Shown one piece after another: positions 44,240-53,666 of a DNA stretch of 64,000 nucleotides. Location of the stretch: NCBI GenBank assembly GCA_963738625.1, contig CAVTXH010000003.1:1116001-1180000 (forward strand). The letters run 5' to 3'. A model generated the notes under the pieces. It saw only the letters and a list, made by a program, of their open reading frames with translations, was not told where the DNA came from and did no database searches. The position numbers and the translations under genes were made by a program. This DNA is from UBA7672 sp963738625. Lineage in GTDB: Bacteria > Pseudomonadota > Alphaproteobacteria > Caulobacterales > Hyphomonadaceae. Every line of letters begins with the position of its first letter. Positions within the stretch are counted from its first letter, which is position 1.

Positions 44240-44653
44240 ATGATGGCGACGCAGGCAGGATCGGCGAACTTCGGCCAGTTCATCGCATTTGTTGCAATGG
44301 GCTCGCTGGCGGCCGTCGCCAACCTGGTCTCGCGCTACTTTCTTAATTTCGTCATGCCGTTCGAGCTAGCCGTCGCGCTGGCCTATGTCGTCGGCATGGC
44401 GGTCGCCTTCGTGCTTTTCCAGCGCTTGATCTTCGGCAACCCGGATACGCCGCTGCGCCGCCGCCTCATTCGGTTCACGCAGGTAAACCTCGTGGGCATG
44501 GCGCTGGCCTGGCTGGTCAGCACGCTGATGGCGCGGCTCGCCCTGCCCTCGGTCGGCTGGACTTTTCGCCCCTTCGAGGTCGCGCACCTTATAGGGGTGG
44601 CCGCACCCACCTTCTCCAGCTATTTCCTGCACCGGGCCTACACGTACCGCTAG
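44240..44653 (+). CDS. GtrA family membrane protein
   Basis: A 137-residue protein with four helices (FIAFVAMGSLAAVANLVSRY, LAVALAYVVGMAVAFVLFQR, NLVGMALAWLVSTLMA, and VAAPTFSSYFLHRAYTY), as in GtrA/DPMS-like proteins that help flip or present prenyl-linked sugars. It lies between ugd and the epimerase. Its presence with DprE1/E2-like enzymes fits a prenyl-phosphate sugar pathway. Confidence 0.85.
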   Translation: MMATQAGSANFGQFIAFVAMGSLAAVANLVSRYFLNFVMPFELAVALAYVVGMAVAFVLFQRLIFGNPDTPLRRRLIRFTQVNLVGMALAWLVSTLMARLALPSVGWTFRPFEVAHLIGVAAPTFSSYFLHRAYTYR

Positions 44654-44674
44654 CCCGGCCGGCAGGAGTCCTGG

Positions 44675-45802
44675 TTGCTGCTTCCTCATCGCGATGCAAT
44701 CCGACACTGGATGCTCGGCGCGGCCCTGCCCTGGTGGGCGGCAAACGGCGTCGACCGCACGAATGGCGGCTATGTCGAACAGATGACGATGGACGGCCGC
44801 GATGCTGGGGTCGCGTTCAAGCGGACGCGCGTCACCGCCCGCCAGATCTACGTCTTCTCGCACGGCCACATACTGGGCTCCGACAAAGGCGTCGACCTCG
44901 CCCGCCACGGCGTCGACTTCCTGATCTCGAAGACGTGGAACGGGATCGACAAGGGCTTCTCCAAGCTCCTGACGCGCAAGGGCGAGCGGCTCGATCCTAC
45001 GCCCGATCTGTACGACCACGCCTTCGTCCTGTTTGCGCTGGCATGGTTCCACAAGGCGACCGGCGACAAGGATGCGCGCGACTGGCTGCACCGCACGCTG
45101 GACTTTATCGAAACGCACCTACGCCATCCCATCGCCGGCTTCTGGCACGAACTGCCCACGCAGGGCCCGCGCCAGCAGAACCCGCACATGCATCTCGCCG
45201 AAGCCTGTCTCGCAGCGTTCGACGCTACAGGCGAAAAGCGGTTCGCCGATCTGGCGACGGAAATCATCGGCCTGTTCCAGACCCGCTTCTTCGATCTCAA
45301 AACGCAGACGCTCGCGGAATACTTCACCGGCGACCTGAAGCGCGTCCCTGGCGATCAGGGCCGTATCGTGGAGCCGGGTCACCAATTCGAGTGGGCATGG
45401 ATACTTAACTCCAGCCGCAAGCTGCTCGGCCTCGATCTCGCAAAGGAAATCCGCGCCGCCGCAAGCTTCGCAGAAAAGAACGGCGTCGATCCGTCGTCTT
45501 GCGCAACCTACAATCAGATCCGCGACGATGGAGCGCCGGTCGACAAGGGTTCGCGCGCCTGGCCCAACTGTGAACGCATCAAGGCAGCCATCGCGCTTTA
45601 CGAACTTGACGGGACGGATCCCTCGGATGTCGTCCGCTCTTCCACGGCTCTCCTGCTTGAGCGTTATCTCGCCCATAGCCCCCGCGGCACATGGATCGAT
45701 GCGTTCGACGCGGAAGGGAAGCCGGTAGCAAATGCGATCCCGGCATCGACGCTCTATCACGTCTTCCTCGCCTTCGCCGAAGTGCTCCGCGTCTCGGACT
45801 GA
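44675..45802 (+). CDS. AGE family epimerase/isomerase
   Basis: A 375-residue (alpha/alpha)6-barrel enzyme of the N-acylglucosamine 2-epimerase/mannose isomerase family. Family blocks are ARQIYVFSHGHILG, FVLFALAWFHKATGD, NPHMHLAEACLAAFDAT, VEPGHQFEWAWIL and RAWPNCERIKAAIAL, which hold the catalytic histidines. The start is TTG at 44675 with AGGAG 6 nt before. The exact substrate (mannose, GlcNAc) is not determined. Confidence 0.86.
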   Translation: MLLPHRDAIRHWMLGAALPWWAANGVDRTNGGYVEQMTMDGRDAGVAFKRTRVTARQIYVFSHGHILGSDKGVDLARHGVDFLISKTWNGIDKGFSKLLTRKGERLDPTPDLYDHAFVLFALAWFHKATGDKDARDWLHRTLDFIETHLRHPIAGFWHELPTQGPRQQNPHMHLAEACLAAFDATGEKRFADLATEIIGLFQTRFFDLKTQTLAEYFTGDLKRVPGDQGRIVEPGHQFEWAWILNSSRKLLGLDLAKEIRAAASFAEKNGVDPSSCATYNQIRDDGAPVDKGSRAWPNCERIKAAIALYELDGTDPSDVVRSSTALLLERYLAHSPRGTWIDAFDAEGKPVANAIPASTLYHVFLAFAEVLRVSD

Positions 45803-45947
45803 CGCCCCAACCGAATGCGAGCGCATCACACAGCTCTTCAGCCAGTTCCACGCGCCTGCCGCGTTAGACGCAACGATCTCAACGGTGCGCAGCATGATGG
45901 TCTTGGAAGACCGCCCCAACGCACGGCCTGCGGTCGACTGATCGCCG

Positions 45948-47066
45948 CTAGTTGGCGATGCGCCGCTTCACTTCGTCCGCGATGGCCGGCGACGAGGTAA
46001 GCCCCGGCGACTCGATCCCGAACAGGTTTACCAGTCCTTCGATGCCGTGTAGCTCCGGCCCGTCAATCCGGAAATCCGCGGCAGGTTCGCCTGGACCTGA
46101 CAGCTTGGGCCGGCACCCCGAATAGTCCGGCGTGATCACTCTATCCGGCAGGCCCGGCCAATAACGCCTGATCGCCTCATAAAAAGAATCCGACCGCCGC
46201 GGATCGACCGTGTAGTCGACCTCGCCGGGATCGTTTGTCGTCAGCCATTCCACGTCGGGTCCGAACCGCATGCGCCCGGCAAGATCGAGCGTCACATGCA
46301 CACCGAGCCCGCCCTCGACCGGCGCCGGATAGATGAGCCGCGAGAAGGCAGGCTTCCCCGCGCATCCGAAATAATTGCCCTTCGCCAGCACGAGTCTCGG
46401 AATCAGGTCAGAGCGATATCCTTCGATCCGCCGCGCCATTGCGTGTGCGCCGAGACCCGCGCTGTTGATCAGCCGTCTACACGAGATCGCGCCGGGTTCG
46501 GCTCCTCCAGTCGAGACCCTGAACCCGCCGCCGCTCAGCAGCTCGATCCGCTCTACCGGCGTCTCGAACGCGATCATCCCGCCATGGTCCTCGATCTCGC
46601 CTTGCAGGGCGAGCATGTAGGCGTGGCTGTCGATCAGCCCTGTCTCGGGCGACCACAGCGCCGCCGTGCAGGAAAGGTTCGGCTCCCATGCCATCGCCGT
46701 CTCGCCGGAGATCAGTTCAAGATTCTCGACATCGTTCTTGAGACCCGTTGCGTAGATCGCCTCGATCTTCTTGGTCTCGCTGTCCGATGTCGCGACGATC
46801 AGCTTGCCGCGCTTTTGGTGCGGCACGCCGCGCGCGAGGAGATAGTCGTAGAGCTTCCGCCGGCCCTCGACACACATGCGGTGGCGCAGGCTGCCGGTCG
46901 GGTAATACATCCCCGCGTGGATAACCTCCGAATTGCGGGATGACGTCCCGGTGCCGATGCCGTCGGCCGCCTCCAGCACGAGCGTGTCGCGGCCCGAACG
47001 GGCGAACGCCGCAGCCACGGCAAGGCCTACCGCCCCGGCGCCGATGACGACGACATCCACGTCCAT
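45948..47066 (-). CDS. FAD-dependent oxidoreductase, L-2-hydroxyglutarate oxidase-like
   Basis: A 372-residue DAO-type flavoprotein. DVVVIGAGAVGLAVAAAFAR binds FAD, SSRNSEVIHAGMYYPTGSL is typical of the LhgO group, and GIESPGLTSSPAIAD ends it. ATG 47066 gives the FAD motif close to the N-terminus. It probably oxidises a 2-hydroxyacid, with electron acceptor unknown. It is divergent from nadE. Confidence 0.86.
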   Translation of the reverse strand: MDVDVVVIGAGAVGLAVAAAFARSGRDTLVLEAADGIGTGTSSRNSEVIHAGMYYPTGSLRHRMCVEGRRKLYDYLLARGVPHQKRGKLIVATSDSETKKIEAIYATGLKNDVENLELISGETAMAWEPNLSCTAALWSPETGLIDSHAYMLALQGEIEDHGGMIAFETPVERIELLSGGGFRVSTGGAEPGAISCRRLINSAGLGAHAMARRIEGYRSDLIPRLVLAKGNYFGCAGKPAFSRLIYPAPVEGGLGVHVTLDLAGRMRFGPDVEWLTTNDPGEVDYTVDPRRSDSFYEAIRRYWPGLPDRVITPDYSGCRPKLSGPGEPAADFRIDGPELHGIEGLVNLFGIESPGLTSSPAIADEVKRRIAN

Positions 47067-47242
47067 TAACCTATCACTCCAGAAACCCGCGCCGGATAGC
47101 GGACCAATCTGGCCAGCCAAAGCAAGATCGACGCCCTACAAGCCACTGTGTGGCATAAGGCTGGAATGCCGGTTTCCGGATAATTACTTCAATGATAGCG
47201 CTCTAGCCGGCCGAACGCGGCCGGAATGGACAGAAACGGCCG

Positions 47243-49303
47243 ATGGCCCAGTTCAACAATCTCTACGCCCATGGTTTTATCCGGGCAGCTGCCTGCTCGC
47301 CCGTGGTGCGGCTGGCTGACCCGGCGTCGAACGCCCGCGAGACGATCGAGCTGATGCGCAAGGCCGACAAGGCCGGCGCGGCCATGTGCGTTTTCCCCGA
47401 GCTTGGCCTTTCCGGCTACACGCTCGACGATCTTCACCTCCAGTCCGCCCTGCTCTCCGCCGTCCGCGACGCGATCGGCAAGGTTAAGACCGCCAGCAAG
47501 TCGCTTGCCCCGGTCATCCTCGTCGGTGCGCCCATCATGATCGGCGCGTCCGTCCATGGTTGCGCCGTCGTGATCCATCGTGGATCGATCCTTGGCGTCG
47601 TGCCGAAAACCTACCTGCCCAACTATCGCGAGTATTATGAGAAACGGCAGTTCGCCATGTCGACCGATGCAATGGTCAAAGAGATCGCGCTCCAGGGCGA
47701 AACCGTTCCGTTTGGGACAGATCTACTTTTCGAAGCAAGCGACGTTCCGGGCTTCACGCTCGGCGTAGAAATCTGCGAGGATTTCTGGTCGCCCGTGCCG
47801 CCCTCCACTTGGGCCGCCATGGCGGGCGCGACAATTATCGCCAACCTTTCTGCCAGCAACATCACCATAGGCAAGGCCGCCGAGCGCGACATGTATTGCG
47901 TCTCACAATCCGCGCGCTCGGCCTGTGGTTACATCTACTCCGCCGCCGGCTACGGCGAATCGACTACCGACACGGCGTGGGACGGCCAGCTCGCCATGTT
48001 CGAACTCGGCGCCAAGATCGCCGAATCCGGCCGCTTTGCCGACAAGTCGGTGCTGTTGACGGCCGATCTCGATGTCGAGCGCATCGTCCAGGAGCGCGCC
48101 CGCAACGGCACGTTCCGCGACTGCGCCCGAAACAACCGCGAGCATATGGGCTTCCGCCGCATCGCCTTCGAGGCCGCGCCGGAACGCGACGCCGTCCTGC
48201 CGCTCTCGCGCAAGATCGACCGCTTTCCCTATGTCCCGGACGATAAGGCGAAACTCGATCAGGACTGCTTCGAGGCCTATAACATACAGGTTCAGGGGCT
48301 GCGCCGCCGGCTCGAGGCGTCAGGCACCAAGCGCGCTGTCATCGGCGTGTCCGGCGGCCTCGACTCGACGCAAGCGCTGCTGGTCGCCGCCCGCGCCTTC
48401 GACCTCATGGGCCGCAAGCGCACCGACATCATCGGCGTCACCATGCCCGGCTTCGCCACCACGGAAGGCACGAAGTCCAACGCCCACGCGCTAATGCAGG
48501 AACTCGGCGTCGACGCCCGCGAGATCGACATCAAGCCGATGGCGACCCAGATGCTCGCCGACCTCGATCACCCGTTCGCGAAGGGCAAAAAGGTCTACGA
48601 CATCACGTTCGAGAACGTTCAGGCGGGCCTTCGCACCGACTACCTCTTCCGCCTCGCGAACAAAGAAGGCGGCATGGTCGTCGGCACGGGCGACCTTTCG
48701 GAACTGGCGCTCGGCTGGTGCACCTATGGCGTCGGCGATCATATGAGCCACTACAACGTCAACGCGTCGGTCGCGAAGACACTGATCCAGCACCTCATCC
48801 GCTGGAGCGCGGCCAGCGGCCATTATTCCGAAGGCGCCGCAAAAGTCATGCGCGCCATCCTCGTCCAGAAGATCTCACCAGAGCTGGTGCCGCCCGGCGC
48901 CGACGGTGCGATCCAGTCCACGGAAGACGCGATCGGCCCCTACAACCTGCACGACTTCTTCCTTGCCCACACCATCCGCGCGGGCGCTGCGCCATCCAAG
49001 ATCGCTTTCCTCGCCCAGGCCGCCTGGAGCGATGCGAAATCCGGCGACTGGCCTGCCCACGTCACCGCCAAGGACCGCATCGCCTACCCGCTGCCCGAGA
49101 TCGTCAAATGGCTCGAGGTGTTCGCCAAACGCTTCTTCCAGACCAGCCAGTTCAAGCGCTCCGTCGCCCCCAACGGCCCCAAAGTCACTTCCGGCGGCTC
49201 CCTCTCCCCGCGCGGCGACTGGCGCATGCCCAGCGATTCCTCGGCCGCCCCGTGGCTGGAGGATATCGCCCGGCTCAAAGCCCAGCTGGGCTTCCAGGGC
49301 TGA
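47243..49303 (+). CDS. nadE: Glutamine-dependent NAD+ synthase
   Basis: A 686-residue two-domain enzyme that makes NAD from deamido-NAD. The N-terminal nitrilase-type amidase has Glu in FPELGLSGYTLDD, Lys in VPKTYLPNYREYYE and Cys in GVEICEDFWSPVPP. The C-terminal synthase has the PP-loop GVSGGLDSTQALLVAAR and GTGDLSELALGWCTYGVGDH. The length is normal for the glutamine-using form. Confidence 0.96.
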   Translation: MAQFNNLYAHGFIRAAACSPVVRLADPASNARETIELMRKADKAGAAMCVFPELGLSGYTLDDLHLQSALLSAVRDAIGKVKTASKSLAPVILVGAPIMIGASVHGCAVVIHRGSILGVVPKTYLPNYREYYEKRQFAMSTDAMVKEIALQGETVPFGTDLLFEASDVPGFTLGVEICEDFWSPVPPSTWAAMAGATIIANLSASNITIGKAAERDMYCVSQSARSACGYIYSAAGYGESTTDTAWDGQLAMFELGAKIAESGRFADKSVLLTADLDVERIVQERARNGTFRDCARNNREHMGFRRIAFEAAPERDAVLPLSRKIDRFPYVPDDKAKLDQDCFEAYNIQVQGLRRRLEASGTKRAVIGVSGGLDSTQALLVAARAFDLMGRKRTDIIGVTMPGFATTEGTKSNAHALMQELGVDAREIDIKPMATQMLADLDHPFAKGKKVYDITFENVQAGLRTDYLFRLANKEGGMVVGTGDLSELALGWCTYGVGDHMSHYNVNASVAKTLIQHLIRWSAASGHYSEGAAKVMRAILVQKISPELVPPGADGAIQSTEDAIGPYNLHDFFLAHTIRAGAAPSKIAFLAQAAWSDAKSGDWPAHVTAKDRIAYPLPEIVKWLEVFAKRFFQTSQFKRSVAPNGPKVTSGGSLSPRGDWRMPSDSSAAPWLEDIARLKAQLGFQG

Positions 49304-49355
49304 CGGCCCTGAAAACTTGCTTTTTGGGGGCCACTGATACATGGAGGGCGTCGTT

Positions 49356-49432
<77 letters not shown>

Positions 49433-49552
49433 TCTCCCTCCTGAACATTTCTGCCGTGCCGGGTTTTCCTGCGGGGGTGACTGCGCCGCCGCTATCTGCA
49501 AGCTTGCGCGCAAGAGCCCGGTCGGCATCCGGGCGGCGAAGAGGCCACACTT

Positions 49553-50476
49553 ATGAGATTCTGGAAGAGCGCAGCGCTCGCGATCGCCGCCATGGCGATG
49601 ACCGAAGCCTGCGGCGAGAAAGCCCCCGAGGCCCCGCCCGCCGACGCCGCAGCCCCGGCAGCTGCAAAGGGCCCTGCCCTGTGGAAGCTCGGCGACGCCG
49701 ACACTACGATCTACCTGTTCGGCACGGTGCACGTCCTGCCACCCGAGCTGGTCTGGCGTCAGCCGCCGGTCGACAAGGCGCTGAGCGAATCCAAGGCTAT
49801 CTATTTCGAGACCGATCTCGATCCCAACCCGGTCGATCTGCTGCCCATCATCCAGCAGCTCGGCATGTACTCGACGGGCGACAAGCTTTCCAACCATCTC
49901 AAGCCGGACGAGCGCACCGCTCTGGAGGCCGCAGCAGCCGAACTGCAGACCCCCATGGCTCTGCTCGAGCAGATGCGCCCCTGGCTTGCCGCAGTCACCT
50001 TGAGCGAGCGCATGATCACCAACGCCGGCTACGACGTTAACTCAGGCGTCGAGCGCAAGCTCGCTCCAGACGCCAAGGCGGGCGGCAAGGAAATCCGCAA
50101 GCTGGAGACGGTGCAGGAACAGCTCCTTGTCTTCGCCGACCTGCCGCAGGAAGTTCAAATCCGCTTCCTGATGGACGGCGTCAAAGAGATCGACGAGGAA
50201 TCGACCATCCTCGACGACATGGTGCATGCTTGGGCGATAGGCGACGTCCAGAAGCTGGACGAAATCATGATCCAGGAAGACCTCGCCGAGAATCCCGAAG
50301 TCTATGCCGCGCTCCTGGTTAACCGGAATGCGAACTGGGTGAAGAAGATCGACGAGCTGGTGAAAGCGGAGACAGGGACGTTCTTCATCGCCGTCGGCGC
50401 GGCCCACCTCACGGGCAAGGATAGCGTGATCGCGAAGCTCGCCCCGCTCGGCTACACGGCCGAACGCATCGAATAG
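49553..50476 (+). CDS. TraB/GumN family exported protein
   Basis: A 307-residue exported protein with a signal peptide; a cysteine in EACGEK suggests lipid attachment. The TraB/GumN domain has LFGTVHVLPPE near the start and AVGAAHLTGKDSV near the end, the GxxH pair of the family, thought to form a metalloprotease-like site. A long helical middle contains LLEQMRPWLAAVTLSE. Role unknown. It stands alone. Confidence 0.85.
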   Translation: MRFWKSAALAIAAMAMTEACGEKAPEAPPADAAAPAAAKGPALWKLGDADTTIYLFGTVHVLPPELVWRQPPVDKALSESKAIYFETDLDPNPVDLLPIIQQLGMYSTGDKLSNHLKPDERTALEAAAAELQTPMALLEQMRPWLAAVTLSERMITNAGYDVNSGVERKLAPDAKAGGKEIRKLETVQEQLLVFADLPQEVQIRFLMDGVKEIDEESTILDDMVHAWAIGDVQKLDEIMIQEDLAENPEVYAALLVNRNANWVKKIDELVKAETGTFFIAVGAAHLTGKDSVIAKLAPLGYTAERIE

Positions 50477-50759
50477 CGCCGATCAGCGTAACCCCTGATA
50501 AATCTGGGCTGATATCCCTCCGCGCCGCCACGTCACTCGCCTGAGAGGCGAACGCTCGCGAATGCGCGAGCACTGCGTCCCCATTTCGCACATCAGTTGA
50601 AACATCTGTCCGCCCCTGCGTGAGGTAGTTACAGGCAATTAACTACGTTCCGGATCGCGCCACGCACGAATTGCGGCTCTGCGGCTCTGCCATGAGCGCC
50701 GCGGAACCGGCCTCTTTCTTGCTGACCCTTCCGCCAACGGGTCGCGTGGGAGCGTACGA
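50477..50759. other. Intergenic region before the glycan operon
   Basis: 283 nt with no convincing gene. A GCTCGCGAATGCGCGAGC inverted repeat lies near 50552-50569. The main operon promoter should be here, but I cannot assign boxes with confidence. Confidence 0.4.
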
Positions 50760-51290
50760 GTGCCGATTGCAGACAGCGTGAAGCTCAAGGGGAAGGTAAC
50801 CATCTTCCACCCGGGCCTGGTGAATCTCTACGGCTGCGAAGTCGGAGACGGATCGCGCATCGGGGCGTTCGTCGAGATCCAGAAGGGTGCGTTGATCGGT
50901 GAACGCTGCAAGATCTCCTCGCACACCTTCATCTGCGAAGGCGTCACGATCGCGGACGAGTGCTTCATCGGCCACGGCGTGATGTTCACCAATGACCGCT
51001 TCCCCCGCGCCACCAACCCCGACGGCTCGTCGCAGTCGGAAGCCGACTGGACGCTTGAGCTCACCACGGTGCAGCGTCAGGTCTCCATCGGCTCGGGCGC
51101 AACCATCATCTGCGGCATCACGATCGGCCAGGGCGCGCTGATCGCCGCCGGCGCGGTGGTGACCAAGGATGTTCCGGAATTTGCAGTTGTCGCGGGTTGC
51201 CCCGCGAAAGTCGTCGGCGACGTCCGCACTATGGCGGCCGCCAAGAAAGCCCAAACAGTAAATGGCGTTGCAGAAGAGGTTGTCGGCTGA
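50760..51290 (+). CDS. Left-handed beta-helix acetyltransferase (WbpD-like)
   Basis: A 176-residue hexapeptide-repeat acetyltransferase. Repeated short rungs such as CEVGDGSRIGAFVEIQKGALI and IGSGATIICGITIGQGALIAAGAVV form the beta helix, with a cap and HxxFT pattern HGVMFTNDRF. It resembles WbpD, which acetylates a 3-amino sugar nucleotide. GTG 50760 has GGGAG 7 nt before it. The stop and the next ATG share one base. Confidence 0.85.
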   Translation: MPIADSVKLKGKVTIFHPGLVNLYGCEVGDGSRIGAFVEIQKGALIGERCKISSHTFICEGVTIADECFIGHGVMFTNDRFPRATNPDGSSQSEADWTLELTTVQRQVSIGSGATIICGITIGQGALIAAGAVVTKDVPEFAVVAGCPAKVVGDVRTMAAAKKAQTVNGVAEEVVG

Positions 51291-52435
51291 TGTCCGCTAA
51301 GAATAGCAAACCGGCGGCGAAAGCCCGCAAGAAGGTGATTGCCGAGACCGGCCCCGCCGTCGAGATTCAGGTAGGTCCAAAAGTCATCGCCCAGAATCCT
51401 GGCAAGCGCGATGTGCTCAACATAGGCGTCATTGGATATGGCTATTGGGGGCCCAACCTCGTCCGCAACTTCTCCGAGCTTTTAGAAGCCCGCGTTCACA
51501 CGGTCGCCGACCTCAACCCGAAGGCGCTCGAGATCGTCAAGAAGCGCTATCCCGCGACCAACGTCACCACCGACGTGCAGGCGATGATCCGCGATCCGGA
51601 AATCGACGCCGTCGCCATCGCGACCCCAGTCTCGACCCACTTCTCGCTCGCCATGGCGGCCCTCAAGGCCGGCAAACACGTCTGGCTCGAAAAGCCGATG
51701 GCCGAGACCTCGATGCAGGCCCGCGCCCTGGTCGAAGAAGCCAACAAGCGGGGCCTCACCCTGCATGTGGATCACACCTTCATCTATACCGGCCCGGTTA
51801 GGAAGATGCGCGAGATGGTGCAGTCGGGCGAGGTTGGCAAGGTGCTCTACTACAACTCGACCCGCATCAACCTTGGTCTGTTCCAGCGCGATGTGAACGT
51901 CATCGCCGACCTCGCTGTCCATGACTTCTCGATCTTGGATTATGTGTTCGAGCAGCACCCGATCGCGGTATCGGCATCGGGCATCAACCACTATCCGGGA
52001 ACGCCCGAGAACCTCGCCTATATCACGCTTTTCTATGAAACCGGCTTCATCGCCCACGTGAACGTCTCGTGGCTCGCACCGGTCAAGGTCCGCACGATCC
52101 TGATCGGCGGCACCAACAAGATGATCACATTCGACGAACTTCAGCCTTCCGAGAAACTGAAAATCTACGACAAGGGCGTTAGCTTCACCGATGACCCGGC
52201 GAAGATCCATGAAATGCGTGTCGGCTATCGCGCCGGCGACATGTGGGCCCCAAAGGTGGACAGCGCAGAAGCGCTGCTCGTCGAGGGCAAGCACTTCGTC
52301 GACTGCATCAAGAACAACAAGACCCCAGTGTCCGACGGCGAGTTCGGCTTCCGGATGGTCGAACTGATCGAAGCCGCCACCGCCTCCATGCGGGGACGCG
52401 GCGAAACCATCCACCTCCCCAAGAAATCCAAGTAA
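51290..52435 (+). CDS. Gfo/Idh/MocA-family sugar nucleotide dehydrogenase (WlbA/WbpB-like)
   Basis: A 381-residue NAD-dependent oxidoreductase. An unusual Lys-rich leader of about 40 residues precedes the nucleotide motif LNIGVIGYGYWGPNLVRNF. EKPMAETSMQARAL carries the conserved Glu-Lys-Pro, and DLAVHDFSILDYV the His. With acetyltransferase and aminotransferase it resembles the WlbA-C-D set making diacetamido-dideoxy uronic acid. ATG 51290 follows the upstream stop by overlap (TGATG). Confidence 0.84.
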   Translation: MSAKNSKPAAKARKKVIAETGPAVEIQVGPKVIAQNPGKRDVLNIGVIGYGYWGPNLVRNFSELLEARVHTVADLNPKALEIVKKRYPATNVTTDVQAMIRDPEIDAVAIATPVSTHFSLAMAALKAGKHVWLEKPMAETSMQARALVEEANKRGLTLHVDHTFIYTGPVRKMREMVQSGEVGKVLYYNSTRINLGLFQRDVNVIADLAVHDFSILDYVFEQHPIAVSASGINHYPGTPENLAYITLFYETGFIAHVNVSWLAPVKVRTILIGGTNKMITFDELQPSEKLKIYDKGVSFTDDPAKIHEMRVGYRAGDMWAPKVDSAEALLVEGKHFVDCIKNNKTPVSDGEFGFRMVELIEAATASMRGRGETIHLPKKSK

Positions 52436-52453
52436 GCGAGCGAGCTAACACCC

Positions 52454-53575
52454 ATGGGCGTCCCTTTCGTCGACCTCAAAGCGCAGTACCATTCCATCAA
52501 GGCGGAAATCGACGCCGCCCTGATCGGCACGATGGAATCGTGCGCCTTCACCCTCGGGCCTGAAGTTGCTCAGCTCGAGAAAGACTTCGCGCTCTACGCC
52601 GGCAACACCTACGCCGCCGGCGTCAACAACGGCACGTCCGCGCTGCACCTGGCTCTGCTCGCCGCCGGCATCGGCCCGGGCGATGAAGTGATCACCGTCC
52701 CCTTCACGTTTATCGCGTCGGCCTCGGCCATCCACTATACGGGCGCAACCCCGGTGTTCGTCGACATCGATCCCGTCACCTTCACGATGGATCCGGCGCT
52801 TATCGAAGCCGCCATCACGCCGCGCACCAAAGCCATCGTTCCGGTCCACCTGTACGGCCAGATGGCCGACATGGACCCGATCATGGCGATCGCAAAGAAG
52901 TACAACCTCTTCGTCCTCGAAGACGCAGCTCAAGCTCACGGCGCTGAATACAATGGCCGCCGCGCTGGCTCGATCGGCGACGCCGCCGGTTTCTCCTTCT
53001 ACCCGGGCAAGAACATGGGCGCGGCTGGGGAAGGCGGCATGACCGTCACGCCGCACGCCGAGATCAATCGCAAGCTCCGCATGCTCCGCGACTGGGGCGC
53101 CGAGAAGAAATACCATCATGAAATCATCGGCTACAACATGCGCCTGGAAGGCATCCAGGGCGCAGTTCTCCGAGTGAAGCTGAAATACATCGAGAAGTGG
53201 ACCGAGATGCGCCGCGAGGCGGCCAAGCGGTACAATGAAATGTTCGCCGGCACGGGCGTCGTCACGCCGGTCGAGCTGCCGAACCGCCGCCACGTTTATC
53301 ACATCTACCAGATCCGCACGCCGGACCGGGCGCGCTGGATGGAAGAGCTCGGCAGACAAGGCATTCAGACGGGTATTCACTACCCCTTCCCGCTGCACAC
53401 CCTGAAAGCCTTCGACTTCCTCGGCTACAAGCAGGGCCAGTTCCCGCACTCCGAGAAGATCGCCGCCGAGACGATGTCCATTCCGATGTTCCCAGAACTC
53501 ACCGCGGTTCAGCAGGAAGAAGTCGTAAGCGCGGTCGCGGCGCTGGCGAAAACGACCGAACTGCAACCGGCGTGA
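52454..53575 (+). CDS. DegT/DnrJ/EryC1/StrS aminotransferase
   Basis: A 373-residue PLP aminotransferase acting on a keto-sugar nucleotide. The PLP lysine is in FSFYPGKNMGAAGEGG; VDIDPVTFTMDP, LYGQMADMDPIM and EDAAQAHGAEYNGRRAG are family blocks. It resembles the WlbC/WbpE 3-aminotransferases, which would place amine before acetylation by the upstream acyltransferase. A hairpin follows within the operon. Confidence 0.88.
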   Translation: MGVPFVDLKAQYHSIKAEIDAALIGTMESCAFTLGPEVAQLEKDFALYAGNTYAAGVNNGTSALHLALLAAGIGPGDEVITVPFTFIASASAIHYTGATPVFVDIDPVTFTMDPALIEAAITPRTKAIVPVHLYGQMADMDPIMAIAKKYNLFVLEDAAQAHGAEYNGRRAGSIGDAAGFSFYPGKNMGAAGEGGMTVTPHAEINRKLRMLRDWGAEKKYHHEIIGYNMRLEGIQGAVLRVKLKYIEKWTEMRREAAKRYNEMFAGTGVVTPVELPNRRHVYHIYQIRTPDRARWMEELGRQGIQTGIHYPFPLHTLKAFDFLGYKQGQFPHSEKIAAETMSIPMFPELTAVQQEEVVSAVAALAKTTELQPA

Positions 53576-53587
53576 ACCTTTGACGAC

Positions 53588-53616
53588 AAGGCCCGCCGCT
53601 TGCAGCAGCGGGCCTT
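53588..53616 (+). terminator. Intra-operon hairpin
   Basis: A 9-bp stem AAGGCCCGC / GCGGGCCTT with an 11-nt loop lies 12 nt past the aminotransferase stop and before the epimerase. No T run follows, so a partial terminator or transcript-stabilising structure is more likely than a full stop. Confidence 0.45.
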
Positions 53617-53666
53617 AACTATCCGGCGCGTAAACCGCGCCACAGACCAACACGGGTGACGGGACA

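Noticed and set aside
52445..53566. A 373-residue open frame antisense to the first aminotransferase
   Set aside because: It mirrors the length of the real gene and lacks recognisable domains; the sense frame has the PLP lysine motif.
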